This document shows positions 39,303 to 48,220 of a stretch of DNA of 64,000 bases, one piece after another; positions within the stretch are counted from its first letter, which is position 1; each line of letters opens with the position of its first letter. The position numbers and the translations under genes were made by a program. This DNA comes from Aquimarina sediminis (GTDB lineage Bacteria; Bacteroidota; Bacteroidia; Flavobacteriales; Flavobacteriaceae). The notes under the pieces were generated by a model. It had not been told where the DNA came from. It ran no database searches and saw only the letters and a list, made by a program, of their open reading frames with translations. The DNA lies in the NCBI RefSeq assembly GCF_002895435.1, contig NZ_POYJ01000001.1, forward strand, positions 372,001-436,000. Reading direction: 5' to 3'.

Positions 39303-40583
39303 ATGAAACTAAAACTAATTGCGATAACAACTCTATTTGTTACTACAACACTTTCTTCTCAATCCCTAAAACCAAGCAATACTTACCAGCATTTTGTAAA
39401 TTCTACCAAAGAGATTTTTGATAGCTTAGTCAAAATAAGACGTGATTTACATATGAATCCAGAAATTTCTAAGCAAGAAAAAAGAACATCTAAAATCGTT
39501 GCTAAATATTTAAGGGATTTAGGATTAGAAGTAAAAACTAATATCGGAGGTAATGGAGTCGTTGGAATTTTAAAAGGAGGTAAAGAAGGTAAAAAAATAG
39601 CATGGCGAGCTGATATGGATGCTATAAAAACAAAAGAACCAGATGTTGTTGATTTTATATCCAAAAATGAAGGTGTACGACATATTTGTGGCCATGATGT
39701 GCATACCACAATTGGTTTGGGTATTGCGACTGTTTTATCACAGCAAAAAGAAAACCTGAAAGGTACTGTATACTTCATTTTTCAACCAGCAGAAGAAACC
39801 TTTACTGGTGCAAAAGATATGATTGAGGACGGCTTATTTGATATTATTGAACCAAATGAAATTTATGGATTACATATCGGCCCAGGTGAATCGGGTGTGA
39901 TTAATTTTAAATCTAATGAGTTGTTTGCATATCAAAGATCTCTAAAAGTAACATTCCAACCTAGTGCCAATAAAAAGGAATTAGAAAATTTTATGAATGA
40001 TATTTTAAACGGGTTTTCTCGTAATCCCCTTAAAGGTTCACCTTGGGATATCATAAATAATACAACTGATCCTAAAATAGGAATTACAAGTAAAGAAACA
40101 ATTTATAGAGATTACTTTTTTATTGAAGGAACAAAGCTTTATAAAGATCAGGGGACTACTATTTTTAGCGCTAGTTTCTTCGAAACTAATAGTAGCAATA
40201 CGTATAGTATCCCTCTTGAAATAAAGAACCAAATCCTTAATTCTAAATATAAAAATCTTTTTATTTCTATTGGCTATTCAAGGGATAATCCAACCCCTAT
40301 AAATGATTCTGAACTTACAAAAATGGCATCAAAAACAATTTCTAGTTTCTATAACAAGGAAATGTTTAAACCTTTGTATGGGCAAATTCCATTTTTTGGC
40401 GAAGATTTTATTTACTATCAACAAAAAGTACCGGGCGTATTTTTTCTCTTAGGCGGATCTAATATTGAAAAAGGCATCAATTCTATGCCACACACACCAA
40501 ATTTTGCTGTGGACGAAACCACCATAAAATATGGCGTGCAATCTTTTGCTACTTTAATTTTTGAACGAGCAAACAGTAAATAA
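39303..40583 (+). CDS. Exported M20 family amidohydrolase/peptidase
   Basis: The signal peptide has a core ITTLFVTTTLSS. M20D features follow: LVKIRRDLHMNPEISKQE, WRADMDAIKTKE, ICGHDVHTTIGLGIA, FIFQPAEETFTGAKDMIEDGLF (metal ligands Asp/His/Glu), YGLHIGPGESGVI, and the C-terminal FGEDFIYYQQKVPGVFFLLGG. It should hydrolyse an amide bond of a small acylated amino acid or peptide in the periplasm. It follows the third LytS/LytTR pair after 99 bp. Confidence 0.9.
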   Translation: MKLKLIAITTLFVTTTLSSQSLKPSNTYQHFVNSTKEIFDSLVKIRRDLHMNPEISKQEKRTSKIVAKYLRDLGLEVKTNIGGNGVVGILKGGKEGKKIAWRADMDAIKTKEPDVVDFISKNEGVRHICGHDVHTTIGLGIATVLSQQKENLKGTVYFIFQPAEETFTGAKDMIEDGLFDIIEPNEIYGLHIGPGESGVINFKSNELFAYQRSLKVTFQPSANKKELENFMNDILNGFSRNPLKGSPWDIINNTTDPKIGITSKETIYRDYFFIEGTKLYKDQGTTIFSASFFETNSSNTYSIPLEIKNQILNSKYKNLFISIGYSRDNPTPINDSELTKMASKTISSFYNKEMFKPLYGQIPFFGEDFIYYQQKVPGVFFLLGGSNIEKGINSMPHTPNFAVDETTIKYGVQSFATLIFERANSK

Positions 40584-40655
40584 AACATTCATTTTTAAAT
40601 CACTAATACATAATCAAAATTCCCGAAATATAAATTCGGGCTTAAACATAGCATC

Positions 40656-42308
40656 ATGAAAAAAATATTAATTATTCTCAACCTAATCCTATTTTCTCAA
40701 CTATGGTCACAAGAAACCGTAACTACAGCCCAATGGCAAGAAGATCTTCGTTTTATTCAAAATACCGTGCATAAAGACTACTTATTTCTTTTTGTAAAAA
40801 CGACCAAAGACATATTCGACGCAGAAGTAGAAACCTTATATAAGAACATCCCAAATTTACAGGAACATGAAATCATCGTTGGCATGGCAAGAATCATTTC
40901 CTTATTCAAATATGGGCATACCTATATTAGTTTTCATCAAAAACCTTTTGAGTTTTCGCAATTGCCGTTCAATGTATATGAATTTAATGATGGAATCTAT
41001 ATTCAGGGAGCACACAAGGGCTACCCAGAAGCAGTTGGAGCCAAAGTCATAGCGGTAGAGGGGAAGCCAATTACAGAAGTTCTAAAAGCAATCGAACCGA
41101 CCGTAGAAGTAGAGAACTCACAATATTTTAAAGCCTATGGAATTAATAATATACGATATCCTGAAGTCTTACATGCCCAAAAAATTACAAAAACCCTTCA
41201 AAACAAGGTTGCACTGACATTAGAAAAAAATGGAAAAGTATTTACCCAATCTTTTACTGCATTGGCCAAAGGAGAAAGAGTACCAACACACCGTGGTTTT
41301 GTTCATCAAAATGAAAATTGGTTAGATGCCAGAGATCAGTCGACAACACCTTTATATTTACAGCACTTGGACAAGATTTATTTTTCAGAATACTTAGCCA
41401 AAGAAAAAGCGATGTATATAAGACATAGTAGAATTGCTGATGAAGCTGAAGAAAGTACCAAGGATTTTTATACCCGTGTTTTTAAAGATATAGAAACTAA
41501 TGACACAGAGAAGTTAATTATTGATTTGCGTTTAAACGGTGGAGGAAATAACTACTTAAATAAAGATGTTATAAAAGGTCTTATTAAATCTGAAAAGATA
41601 AATAAAATAGGAAAGTTATTTGTTATTATCGGAAAACGTACTTTTTCTGCTTGTCAAAACCTGGTTAATGAAATTGATAATTATACCAATGTTATTTTTG
41701 TAGGAGAACCCACAGCAGAAAATATTAATTTTTGGGGTGATAACCGTCCTGTAACACTACCAAACAGTGGAATTGATATCTCTCTGTCGTATTTATGGTG
41801 GCAAGATAAGCCCGCATTAGAAAATGCAGATTGGATAGCCCCTAGTGTTCCAGTTACTATGAGTTTTGAGGAGTACGCTAGTAATCAAGATCCTGTATTA
41901 GAAGCAGCATTAACGTTTAACGCACCAGATTTTAAACCTAGACCAATGGATTATGTAGTAAGTTTATATTTATCTGGACAAACACAAAAACTGGCAGAAG
42001 AACTTCCAAAAATGATCCAAGATCCACTGTATGCTTTTTATGATTTTGAGAAAGGGTTGATTGTTGTAGGGAACATTTTATTACAAAGTGGTCGCGTACC
42101 TCAAATTCAGGCTTCAATTCAAGTGTTTTCTATGATTTTAGGGTTATTTCCAAATTCGGCTACAGCTTATAAATATCTTGGAGAATCGTATATTGCTGCA
42201 GGAGAGACTCAAAAAGCCAAAGAAGTACTCAAAAAAGCTATTTCCTTGGATGTCGATGGAGAAATAGGCAAAAGTGCCAAAGAAATTCTGAATTCAATCA
42301 CCTTATAA
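40656..42308 (+). CDS. Exported S41-type (tail-specific) protease with C-terminal TPR
   Basis: The signal peptide ends LWSQ. An N-terminal helical domain (LRFIQNTVHKDYLFLFVKTTKDIFDAEVETL) is followed by a PDZ-like region (GAKVIAVEGKPITEVLKAIEP) and the S41 core: KLIIDLRLNGGGNNYL and GKRTFSACQNLV, with Ser331 as the expected nucleophile, then FVGEPTAENINFWGD. The last 100 residues are TPR helices ending AKEVLKKAISLD. It is the fifth exported hydrolase of the region and the third with TPR. Terminators follow. Confidence 0.88.
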   Translation: MKKILIILNLILFSQLWSQETVTTAQWQEDLRFIQNTVHKDYLFLFVKTTKDIFDAEVETLYKNIPNLQEHEIIVGMARIISLFKYGHTYISFHQKPFEFSQLPFNVYEFNDGIYIQGAHKGYPEAVGAKVIAVEGKPITEVLKAIEPTVEVENSQYFKAYGINNIRYPEVLHAQKITKTLQNKVALTLEKNGKVFTQSFTALAKGERVPTHRGFVHQNENWLDARDQSTTPLYLQHLDKIYFSEYLAKEKAMYIRHSRIADEAEESTKDFYTRVFKDIETNDTEKLIIDLRLNGGGNNYLNKDVIKGLIKSEKINKIGKLFVIIGKRTFSACQNLVNEIDNYTNVIFVGEPTAENINFWGDNRPVTLPNSGIDISLSYLWWQDKPALENADWIAPSVPVTMSFEEYASNQDPVLEAALTFNAPDFKPRPMDYVVSLYLSGQTQKLAEELPKMIQDPLYAFYDFEKGLIVVGNILLQSGRVPQIQASIQVFSMILGLFPNSATAYKYLGESYIAAGETQKAKEVLKKAISLDVDGEIGKSAKEILNSITL

Positions 42309-42332
42309 ATTTTACCTTAAAATAAGATCTGG

Positions 42333-42370
42333 ATAACAAGAGCACGATAACTATTTTGTGCTCTTGTTAT
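42333..42370 (+). terminator. Terminator-like hairpin after the S41 gene
   Basis: Perfect 13-bp arms ATAACAAGAGCAC (42333-42345) and GTGCTCTTGTTAT (42358-42370), 12-base loop. No T-run follows, but a second hairpin with a T-run lies 17 bp on. Confidence 0.55.
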
Positions 42371-42387
42371 GTTATGTTAAGTACTTT

Positions 42388-42430
42388 AAATATGGATTGA
42401 AAAGTTCTTCAATCCATATTTAATATTTTT
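42388..42430 (+). terminator. Rho-independent terminator
   Basis: Perfect 14-bp arms AAATATGGATTGAA (42388-42401) and TTCAATCCATATTT (42408-42421), 6-base loop, followed by AATATTTTT. This is the second of two consecutive hairpins ending the S41 transcript. Confidence 0.75.
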
Positions 42431-42466
42431 ATACTCTTTAGATGTATTTTTTATTTTCGGTCTCCT

Positions 42467-42892
42467 GCCACATTTTATTATAGTAATTCTGTTCCTCAAC
42501 ATAAAGATTTAAACAGAAAGATTTGGGTAAACCTGGAAGATTATGTTTTACACAAAGAAACTGAAAATAAAGATTTAAAAGTTTGCGTGTTTACCGGACC
42601 AGTTTTATCATCCAATGATCCCGAGTTTGTAACTAAAGTCAATGATACATACATTAAAATACCTAGATTATTTTGGAAAATAATTGTTTACCCAAAGAGT
42701 GATGGGAAACTATATCGAGTTGGGTTTATGATGAGTCAAGAAAGCTTAATGAAATTTCATAATGCTATTGATTCTTATACAGATAATAGAAGCAAAGAGC
42801 TTGTTTTAAGAGAAATTGATATTGATCCTGATTTAGAAAGTTATTCTGTAGAACAATATTTAAGTTATAGTATCGAGAATATTGTTTTATAA
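42467..42892 (+). pseudogene. 3' remnant of a DNA/RNA non-specific endonuclease gene
   Basis: The frame ending at 42892 is open back to about 42401. From about 42467 it encodes ATFYYSNSVPQHKDLNRKIW, then VNLEDYVLHK and later VFTGPVLSS, IKIPRLFWKIIVYP and GKLYRVGFMMSQ. This is the C-terminal half of the NUC1/endonuclease G family, including the conserved Asn/Gln of the N-x-x-P-Q element. The upstream half with the catalytic DRGH motif is missing; instead the terminator of the S41 gene abuts the fragment. GTG at 42587 could give a 101-residue product, but it would be inactive. Confidence 0.75.
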
Positions 42893-42947
42893 ATATTTCT
42901 CCATTATCCTTATCCTTGAGAATCGCATATTTAATAATTTATATACG

Positions 42948-43417
42948 ATTGTACAGAATATGCGAATTATTGATTTGACTTTGAAATACACTAAAATATT
43001 TTTCACAGAATTTATTATTGCTTAAGCTCAGAATAAAGCCAGTTTTCACGCTTTTTTCATGAAATTTTTCACATAGCGGATTCTCGTAGGTACTATTAAT
43101 TATAGAGATATCATTTTGTATAGCTAAGGATAGTCTATATTTTAAATAATCCCTGTCCATATTTTAAATTGTCAGTAACAACCATTGTACGGAATATTCG
43201 ATTTATGAGAATTACGGATTTTACTTAGAAAAGTATTTTTCACAGAATTTTATATTGCTAAACTAGAAATGAAGCCAATTTTCACGAGTTTTTCACGAAA
43301 TTTTTCACAGGACAAATTCTTGTAGATATTGTGAATGCTGAAAAAGTATTTTTAGAGTCTCAAAAAAATTCCACATTTTAAATTATTATAATCCACATTT
43401 TAAATTGTCAGTAACAC
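42948..43417. repeat. Tandem pair of diverged ~235-bp repeat units (non-coding)
   Basis: Unit A (42948-43183) and unit B (43184-43417) both start ATTGTAC(A/G)GAATAT and both end with ATTTTAAATTGTCAGTAACA. They share blocks such as TATTTTTCACAGAATTT and GAAATTTTTCACA in the same order. A 73-codon frame on the minus strand of unit A (42939-43160) is broken by a stop in unit B, so I treat the element as non-coding or decayed. With the flanks, this accounts for most of the gene-free stretch 42893-43612. Confidence 0.7.
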
Positions 43418-43443
43418 AAGCATCCGCCAATTTGCTACAATAC

Positions 43444-43457
43444 ATTTGTACTATAAT
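43444..43457 (+). repeat. Left copy of a 14-bp direct repeat bounding the accessory island
   Basis: ATTTGTACTATAAT here and at 48050-48063; in each case TTATGTAA or TATGTAA follows within 6-8 bp. It may mark an integration or recombination boundary. A 14-bp match alone can occur by chance in 64 kb of AT-rich DNA, so this is tentative. Confidence 0.35.
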
Positions 43458-43612
43458 GTTCTGCGTTATGTAACTTTGCTTTGGAAAAAAGCTTTTACGA
43501 ATACTAATCTTCTTTTATTTTTTTCTTCCTAAATGTTTCTTTAAAAATGTAATGGAATACGCTTTGCCCGAAGCGACGATAGGAGTGAAGCGGGAATGTG
43601 TATGGAATGGGA

Positions 43613-44611
43613 TTACAAATCTAAGAGTTCATTAATTTGTTCATCTGCCGTTTTATCATTAGAATCTGAGGGAAGACTATTTTCCTTTTTTTCAATAAGA
43701 AAAGTATTTTCATCAGCCACGTTTCCTAAGATTAAATTTGCGAGAGAATATCTATATGAAGAGATTTTGGAAGGAGACTTTTCACCTCCAAAATTCAAAA
43801 TTATTCGTATTTCATTATTTGCTTGAATCAATTGTTGAGAGGTTACTATCAAATTAAATTCAGACATACTAGGTCTACCATTACTTAATATTTTCATTCC
43901 TGGACTATTATAATTTCCTCCAAATTGCTCATTATTTACAATGATAATACCAGGAGACGCTACAACTCTAATAAAGACATTTAAATCATTATTAAATTCA
44001 GATGTGTTAAAAACAACTTTCCTGAATCTTAATGAAATTCTATGTCCATCTAAATTTTCAATACTTTTTAACCTTAGATGGCCTTTAACTATTGGGAAAT
44101 CTACACTCTTCATCATTGCACTAATTAAGTAATGGGGTGCAACTTTAGTTTGTCCATCTAAACGGATATAGTACTTGTCTTTAAATTGATGTGGTTTAAA
44201 ATTACTTTTTTCTACTTCAATTATAAATATAGAATTTCCATTTGGGTCATCTAATTTTTGAACACGAATCCCAATAGCTAACGGTACAATAACACTCGAA
44301 ACTTTATTAATTAATCTATCTCTATCCAAAGTTGTCGAAAATGGAGTTAAAGCTCCTGCAGCAGAAGTATTGCCTTGAGCGTCTCGGGTTTCAACTGGAG
44401 CCCCCCAAACAACAATTCCTCCCTCTGAATTCAATAAACCACAAATAGCTTTAAAAACCGCATTTTCTTTATCATTATGGTTGCCTTGAGGTGGATACGA
44501 TTTAAATTCTAAATTTAAAGTTTCCTCTTTTTCTTCATTGAAAAATTGGACAATATCATTGTATTCTAAATCATACAAATCTTTACCAAATATTATCTGC
44601 GAGTATTTCAT
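43613..44611 (-). CDS. AlbA_2/Schlafen-like domain protein
   Basis: Residues 25-160 match the AlbA_2 (Schlafen AAA_4) domain: ETLNLEFKSY with E30-x4-E35-x-K37, ENAVFKAICGLLNSEGGIVVWGAP, FIIEVEKSNFKPHQFKDKYYIR. Residues 170-300 look like a beta-rich domain without a recognisable family; the usual C-terminal ATPase-like domain of longer homologues is absent. Schlafen-type domains can cut tRNA/rRNA or bind nucleic acid. It is divergent from the nuclease-like gene at 44686, with a 9-bp palindrome between them. Likely part of an accessory (defence?) module. Confidence 0.8.
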   Translation of the reverse strand: MKYSQIIFGKDLYDLEYNDIVQFFNEEKEETLNLEFKSYPPQGNHNDKENAVFKAICGLLNSEGGIVVWGAPVETRDAQGNTSAAGALTPFSTTLDRDRLINKVSSVIVPLAIGIRVQKLDDPNGNSIFIIEVEKSNFKPHQFKDKYYIRLDGQTKVAPHYLISAMMKSVDFPIVKGHLRLKSIENLDGHRISLRFRKVVFNTSEFNNDLNVFIRVVASPGIIIVNNEQFGGNYNSPGMKILSNGRPSMSEFNLIVTSQQLIQANNEIRIILNFGGEKSPSKISSYRYSLANLILGNVADENTFLIEKKENSLPSDSNDKTADEQINELLDL

Positions 44612-44633
44612 TATTTATAGTTAAAAAATTTTA

Positions 44634-44657
44634 AATTGTAATTTATTGATTACAATT
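44634..44657. promoter_or_regulatory. Palindrome shared by the two divergent accessory genes
   Basis: AATTGTAAT (44634-44642), a 6-bp spacer TTATTG, and ATTACAATT (44649-44657), perfect 9-bp arms. It lies in the 74-bp gap between the divergent start codons, so one protein bound here could control both genes. Confidence 0.5.
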
Positions 44658-44685
44658 GAATTAGTATATACGTATCTAAAAATAA

Positions 44686-46386
44686 ATGACAAAAGAAATT
44701 TATATAAAAGAAATAAGAAGTAAAATTGAACAAGAAAAACTTAAAATAAGAAAAACATTTTCTTTTGATGATTCTCGTATCGCTATGCTTGAATTAACTA
44801 GGTCTATAGATAGTGCATTCGTATATATTTATTTTCTTTTGCCAAGAGAAGACAAAGAATATGAAAATGCATATATAGTTTTCAGTTATATTTCAGCAGG
44901 TTTTTATAACAGCTTAAAAACATTTATTGATAAAAGTATAAATAAATCTGGTTACCCATTATTCGTGTCTGATAGTAATGGAGTTAAATGGGCTAACGAT
45001 ACAAATATTAGATTTGGACACATAGGCTATATTGAAAAATATATAGAACTAGCTAATCAACAATTATTTAGTATAAATAAAATAAATGCTAATGATTATA
45101 AATTTACTAATCTTTTTCCATCTCCAAATAGGGAACAATTAGTTGTAGAAGATTTTAATTGGTGGCAAAACCAAATTTCTTTTTCTGAAAAAGATTTAAC
45201 ACGATTAAAGTATTTAAAACCAATAGTTGAGAAACAGGTTTTTGAAAAAGTTTCTATTTGGAAAGAACATTTTATAAGGTATGATTCTACCAGTGAATTA
45301 GATGAACATTATGAAATAGTAGGAAGGCTTTTTAGAAGAAGAATGACTGGTAGTGATTCTTTTCCTTTAGATGCAAAATTTGGCTTATTGAGTTTCGGAG
45401 AAATTATTATGATTATAGAAGCTATTATTGGTTATTCTTTGAAACATAAAGACCATTGTTTAGCACTTTTAAGAAAAACTAATTATACAATTAATCCTTG
45501 GAATTTATACCCCTTGGATGAGAGAATTGATGATTTGGCGTATAGTATTTCTATTCACAAAAAACTTGACTATAAAAAAGTGTTTTCCTTTTTAGTTAAA
45601 CTTTCAATTGATGAAAAGGATGTTGATAAACTTGGAGATTCTGCAGGAAATGCACCACCGCCATTAATAAGAATATCAAAAGAGTTTATATTGAAATCAT
45701 TAGCAGGAATTTTAAATAATCCATTCGCATATCTAACTCGTTCTTTAAAATTTAATTATGAAAGAGATTACTTTAACGCAGTGAACCACAGGGAAAAAGT
45801 TTTTAAAGATGATCTGTATAAACTTTTAGATGCTAAAAATTTAATTTCTATTTCTAGAAATATCAACCTTAAACTAAATGGTAAATTGATAACAGATATA
45901 GATGCTTTAATATATGATATTAATAGTAAAACAATATTACTAGTTCAGCTAAAGTGGTTAGATGATTTTGGTGCTTCTATGAAAATGAGATATAGTATGT
46001 CTAAAAACTTTTATAGTTCTAGTATTAAATGGATTGATAAAGTTGAGAGTTGGCTAAAAGAGAGAGAAATATTTGAACTAATTAAAAATGATATAAAAGG
46101 AATAAATCAGAATGATATTAAGAACATTGAATTGTTAATTTTAGGACGTAATTTTTCTCATTTTTCTGACCAAAAAGAAGATAACAGAGCATCTTGGTGC
46201 TCTTGGTATACATTAATTAAATTAGTAACTGAAAACAGTAATTATAAAAAAGATATAAAACTCTTAACGAGAAAGATAAAAGAGAATAATTTAAAATATG
46301 ATAAAAATCTATCTAAAGAAGAAATAGATTCTATAGAGGATGAAATATTACAAGTTCAAAAGAGTAAAATCTCTATAGGTTTTTAG
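44686..46386 (+). CDS. Unrecognised 566-residue protein with a PD-(D/E)xK-like (Mrr-type D..QxK) core
   Basis: I do not recognise the full-length family. Residues 1-380 are helical and soluble. Residues 395-425 read NLKLNGKLITDIDALIYD followed by SKTILLVQLKW, placing D406 and Q421-x-K423 in the spacing of restriction-endonuclease-like cores that use Gln instead of Glu (as in Mrr-type nucleases). A helical region follows, then a Lys-rich tail. No signal peptide. Nuclease activity is an inference from this motif only. It is divergent from the AlbA_2/Schlafen-like gene. Confidence 0.65.
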   Translation: MTKEIYIKEIRSKIEQEKLKIRKTFSFDDSRIAMLELTRSIDSAFVYIYFLLPREDKEYENAYIVFSYISAGFYNSLKTFIDKSINKSGYPLFVSDSNGVKWANDTNIRFGHIGYIEKYIELANQQLFSINKINANDYKFTNLFPSPNREQLVVEDFNWWQNQISFSEKDLTRLKYLKPIVEKQVFEKVSIWKEHFIRYDSTSELDEHYEIVGRLFRRRMTGSDSFPLDAKFGLLSFGEIIMIIEAIIGYSLKHKDHCLALLRKTNYTINPWNLYPLDERIDDLAYSISIHKKLDYKKVFSFLVKLSIDEKDVDKLGDSAGNAPPPLIRISKEFILKSLAGILNNPFAYLTRSLKFNYERDYFNAVNHREKVFKDDLYKLLDAKNLISISRNINLKLNGKLITDIDALIYDINSKTILLVQLKWLDDFGASMKMRYSMSKNFYSSSIKWIDKVESWLKEREIFELIKNDIKGINQNDIKNIELLILGRNFSHFSDQKEDNRASWCSWYTLIKLVTENSNYKKDIKLLTRKIKENNLKYDKNLSKEEIDSIEDEILQVQKSKISIGF

Positions 46387-46389
46387 CCT

Positions 46390-46587
46390 TTATTCAAGCT
46401 TACCACTCCCATAATTAACTCGTTTTTTAAAGTCAATCACTTCATCCTTTAATTTTTTATTAGCATTTTCAATCAATTCGTTTTGTATTTTCATAATGCG
46501 AAGCAAGTCGTGAATTGCATTTAGATTATCTAGTTGTGTATATACGATTTTTTCAAGGTCGGCTTTGGTGTATTTAGGATATGGCAT
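46390..46587 (-). CDS. Small coiled-coil protein, hypothetical
   Basis: 65 residues, mostly helical (IVYTQLDNLNAIHDLLRIMKIQNELIENANKKLKDEVIDFKKRV) with heptad-like spacing. Its stop is 3 bp from the stop of the nuclease-like gene (convergent) and its start faces the XRE gene across 194 bp. The tight packing favours a real gene, but codon evidence is limited by its length. Function unknown. Confidence 0.5.
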   Translation of the reverse strand: MPYPKYTKADLEKIVYTQLDNLNAIHDLLRIMKIQNELIENANKKLKDEVIDFKKRVNYGSGKLE

Positions 46588-46648
46588 AAAATTTGAAATA
46601 AAGTTATTAACAATAAAAATTCAACTAAAAATTACATTTATATAATTT

Positions 46649-46730
46649 TAACTTACATAAAGTTAATTCAAACTTATAAATTTAATTTTTAAAATACAAG
46701 TTTAGATTACTAAAATTTAATTTAAACTTA
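46649..46730 (+). promoter_or_regulatory. Array of AACTT/AAGTT half-sites upstream of the XRE gene
   Basis: A palindrome TAACTT-ACATA-AAGTTA (46649-46665) is followed by AAACTTA (46670-46676), AAGTTTA (46698-46704) and TAAACTT (46723-46729): five AACTT/AAGTT half-sites in about 80 bp, ending 52 bp before the XRE start. This resembles the multi-site control region of restriction-modification C proteins. Confidence 0.45.
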
Positions 46731-46781
46731 TGTTTTATTAAGTATGTATTATATATTTAGAGTAGAATACATCAAATAATT

Positions 46782-46988
46782 ATGGCAATAGAAAGGATAA
46801 ATAGAATAAAAGAGGTATTAGTAATCCAAGGGAAATCACAAGTTTGGCTTGCAGAAGAGCTAGGAAAAAGTACGACTTCTGTAACTGCATTTTGTAATAA
46901 TAAATCACAACCACATTTAAAGGATTTAAAAAGAATAGCGGAAATCCTAGACGTGGATATTAGAGAGTTATTAGTTTCTACAAAATGA
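46782..46988 (+). CDS. XRE family HTH regulator (controller-protein-like)
   Basis: 68 residues forming one Cro/C1-type HTH domain: RINRIKEVLVIQGKSQVWLAEELGKSTTSVTAFCNNKSQPHLKDLKRIAEILDVDIRELLV. This small type often controls restriction-modification or toxin-type cassettes in Bacteroidota. Its stop overlaps the next start (ATGA). An array of candidate operator half-sites precedes it, suggesting autoregulation. Confidence 0.93.
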   Translation: MAIERINRIKEVLVIQGKSQVWLAEELGKSTTSVTAFCNNKSQPHLKDLKRIAEILDVDIRELLVSTK

Positions 46989-47395
46989 TTGCCTTAGAGT
47001 TCCTAAAATCAGAATTAAAAAGTCATAACATAGAATTAACTGCTAAAACCGATGGGAGGGAAGGGGTTGATTTTTTAATAGGAAACAATACAATATATCT
47101 ACAACCGCTTGATTTAGATACAGTACAACTTAGTATTAAAATCTTAAAGAAAGAGTTAAGAGAGCTAAAAGATAACTCGTTTATCGCTTTAGTTTTGGTA
47201 ATGAATCAAGAACCAAGAGTTGTTTATGTAATCCCATCTAAACAACTATCAGAATCCGACAGTAATATCTTTATAAACAATGAAGTTAGTTTAATGCCTA
47301 GTTTATCTAATTGGGAGATTAAAATATCAAGCAAATCCATTAAAGAATTAGAAAAGTATGCCTTGAAACATATAATTCGTAAACTAAAAGTTTAG
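46985..47395 (+). CDS. Unrecognised 136-residue partner of the XRE regulator
   Basis: It starts at the ATG overlapping the XRE stop. The order helix, GREGVDFLIGNNTIYLQPLD, helices, FIALVLVMNQEPRVVYVIPSKQL recalls small restriction-endonuclease-like proteins (D...Q with later strand and helix), but the catalytic Lys is not evident. It could be a degenerate nuclease, an immunity protein or a regulator co-factor. Translational coupling implies it acts with the XRE protein. Confidence 0.65.
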   Translation: MIALEFLKSELKSHNIELTAKTDGREGVDFLIGNNTIYLQPLDLDTVQLSIKILKKELRELKDNSFIALVLVMNQEPRVVYVIPSKQLSESDSNIFINNEVSLMPSLSNWEIKISSKSIKELEKYALKHIIRKLKV

Positions 47396-47983
47396 CTTTA
47401 TTACATTATGTAAAATAGAGCGTGCGTTTTTACCCAGATGAAGCGTTGGTAAAACGGCCTCAGAAAACTTTGGCTAAAACAATAGGTGAAAGAGCGTACA
47501 TATTTTAGAGGTCTAGCAATACATATTCTTAATATTTATATGGTTTAAGGTTAGTTCAAAGCAATTCCAGTTCTAAATATTCTTAAATAGTAGAAATCAA
47601 AAAATGTTGAATCTTAGTAGAATTTGAGCAAGTGTACAGAAATTATCTCGCAGAGTAATTTTGTACTCTTGCGGAAACCTTTACGAGAATGCCGTAGAAA
47701 AAAATATTGCAGGATTATTATCGAATACGCGATTTTTAAACAAATCTAAAAGGTTAGCTTTTTTATGGCGGTGGCTATGCGGTTGGAAATTGAGTTTAGA
47801 AATAAACGCCAGTAAGCGTTTAATTTATAAAAAGCAATCGAGCGCATAGGCAGCGGCAATTTTACATAATGGCTAATTATAGCTACAAACAGCAGAATGT
47901 TTCTTGTTTAGTACTAAACCCAAAGCCAAATGTTTAATGACCCAAGTACAAAGGTTTATTACGAAGAACTAAACATTATGGGA

Positions 47984-48088
<105 letters not shown>

Positions 48089-48165
48089 CAGAACATGCAC
48101 TCCTTTTTAAGATTTTGAAGGTTTTATATGTTTTTCAGTACTGTTATCATTACTTCTTTAAAATC

Positions 48166-48194
48166 AAATTCCCGAAGACTGGCTCCGGGAATTT
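48166..48194 (-). terminator. Terminator of the leftward exported-protein gene
   Basis: AAATTCCCG (48166-48174) pairs with CGGGAATTT (48186-48194), 11-base loop, 27 bp after the stop of the gene at 48221. T-rich sequence follows on the minus strand. Confidence 0.6.
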
Positions 48195-48220
48195 TACTTC
48201 GTTTTTATTTTATTTCTTTC

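Noticed and set aside
42939..43160. 73-codon minus-strand frame
   Set aside because: It lies within repeat unit A; the matching frame in unit B is stopped early, and no family or start context supports it.
47661..47849. 62-codon plus-strand frame
   Set aside because: Odd composition, no ribosome site, located in palindrome-rich non-coding DNA.
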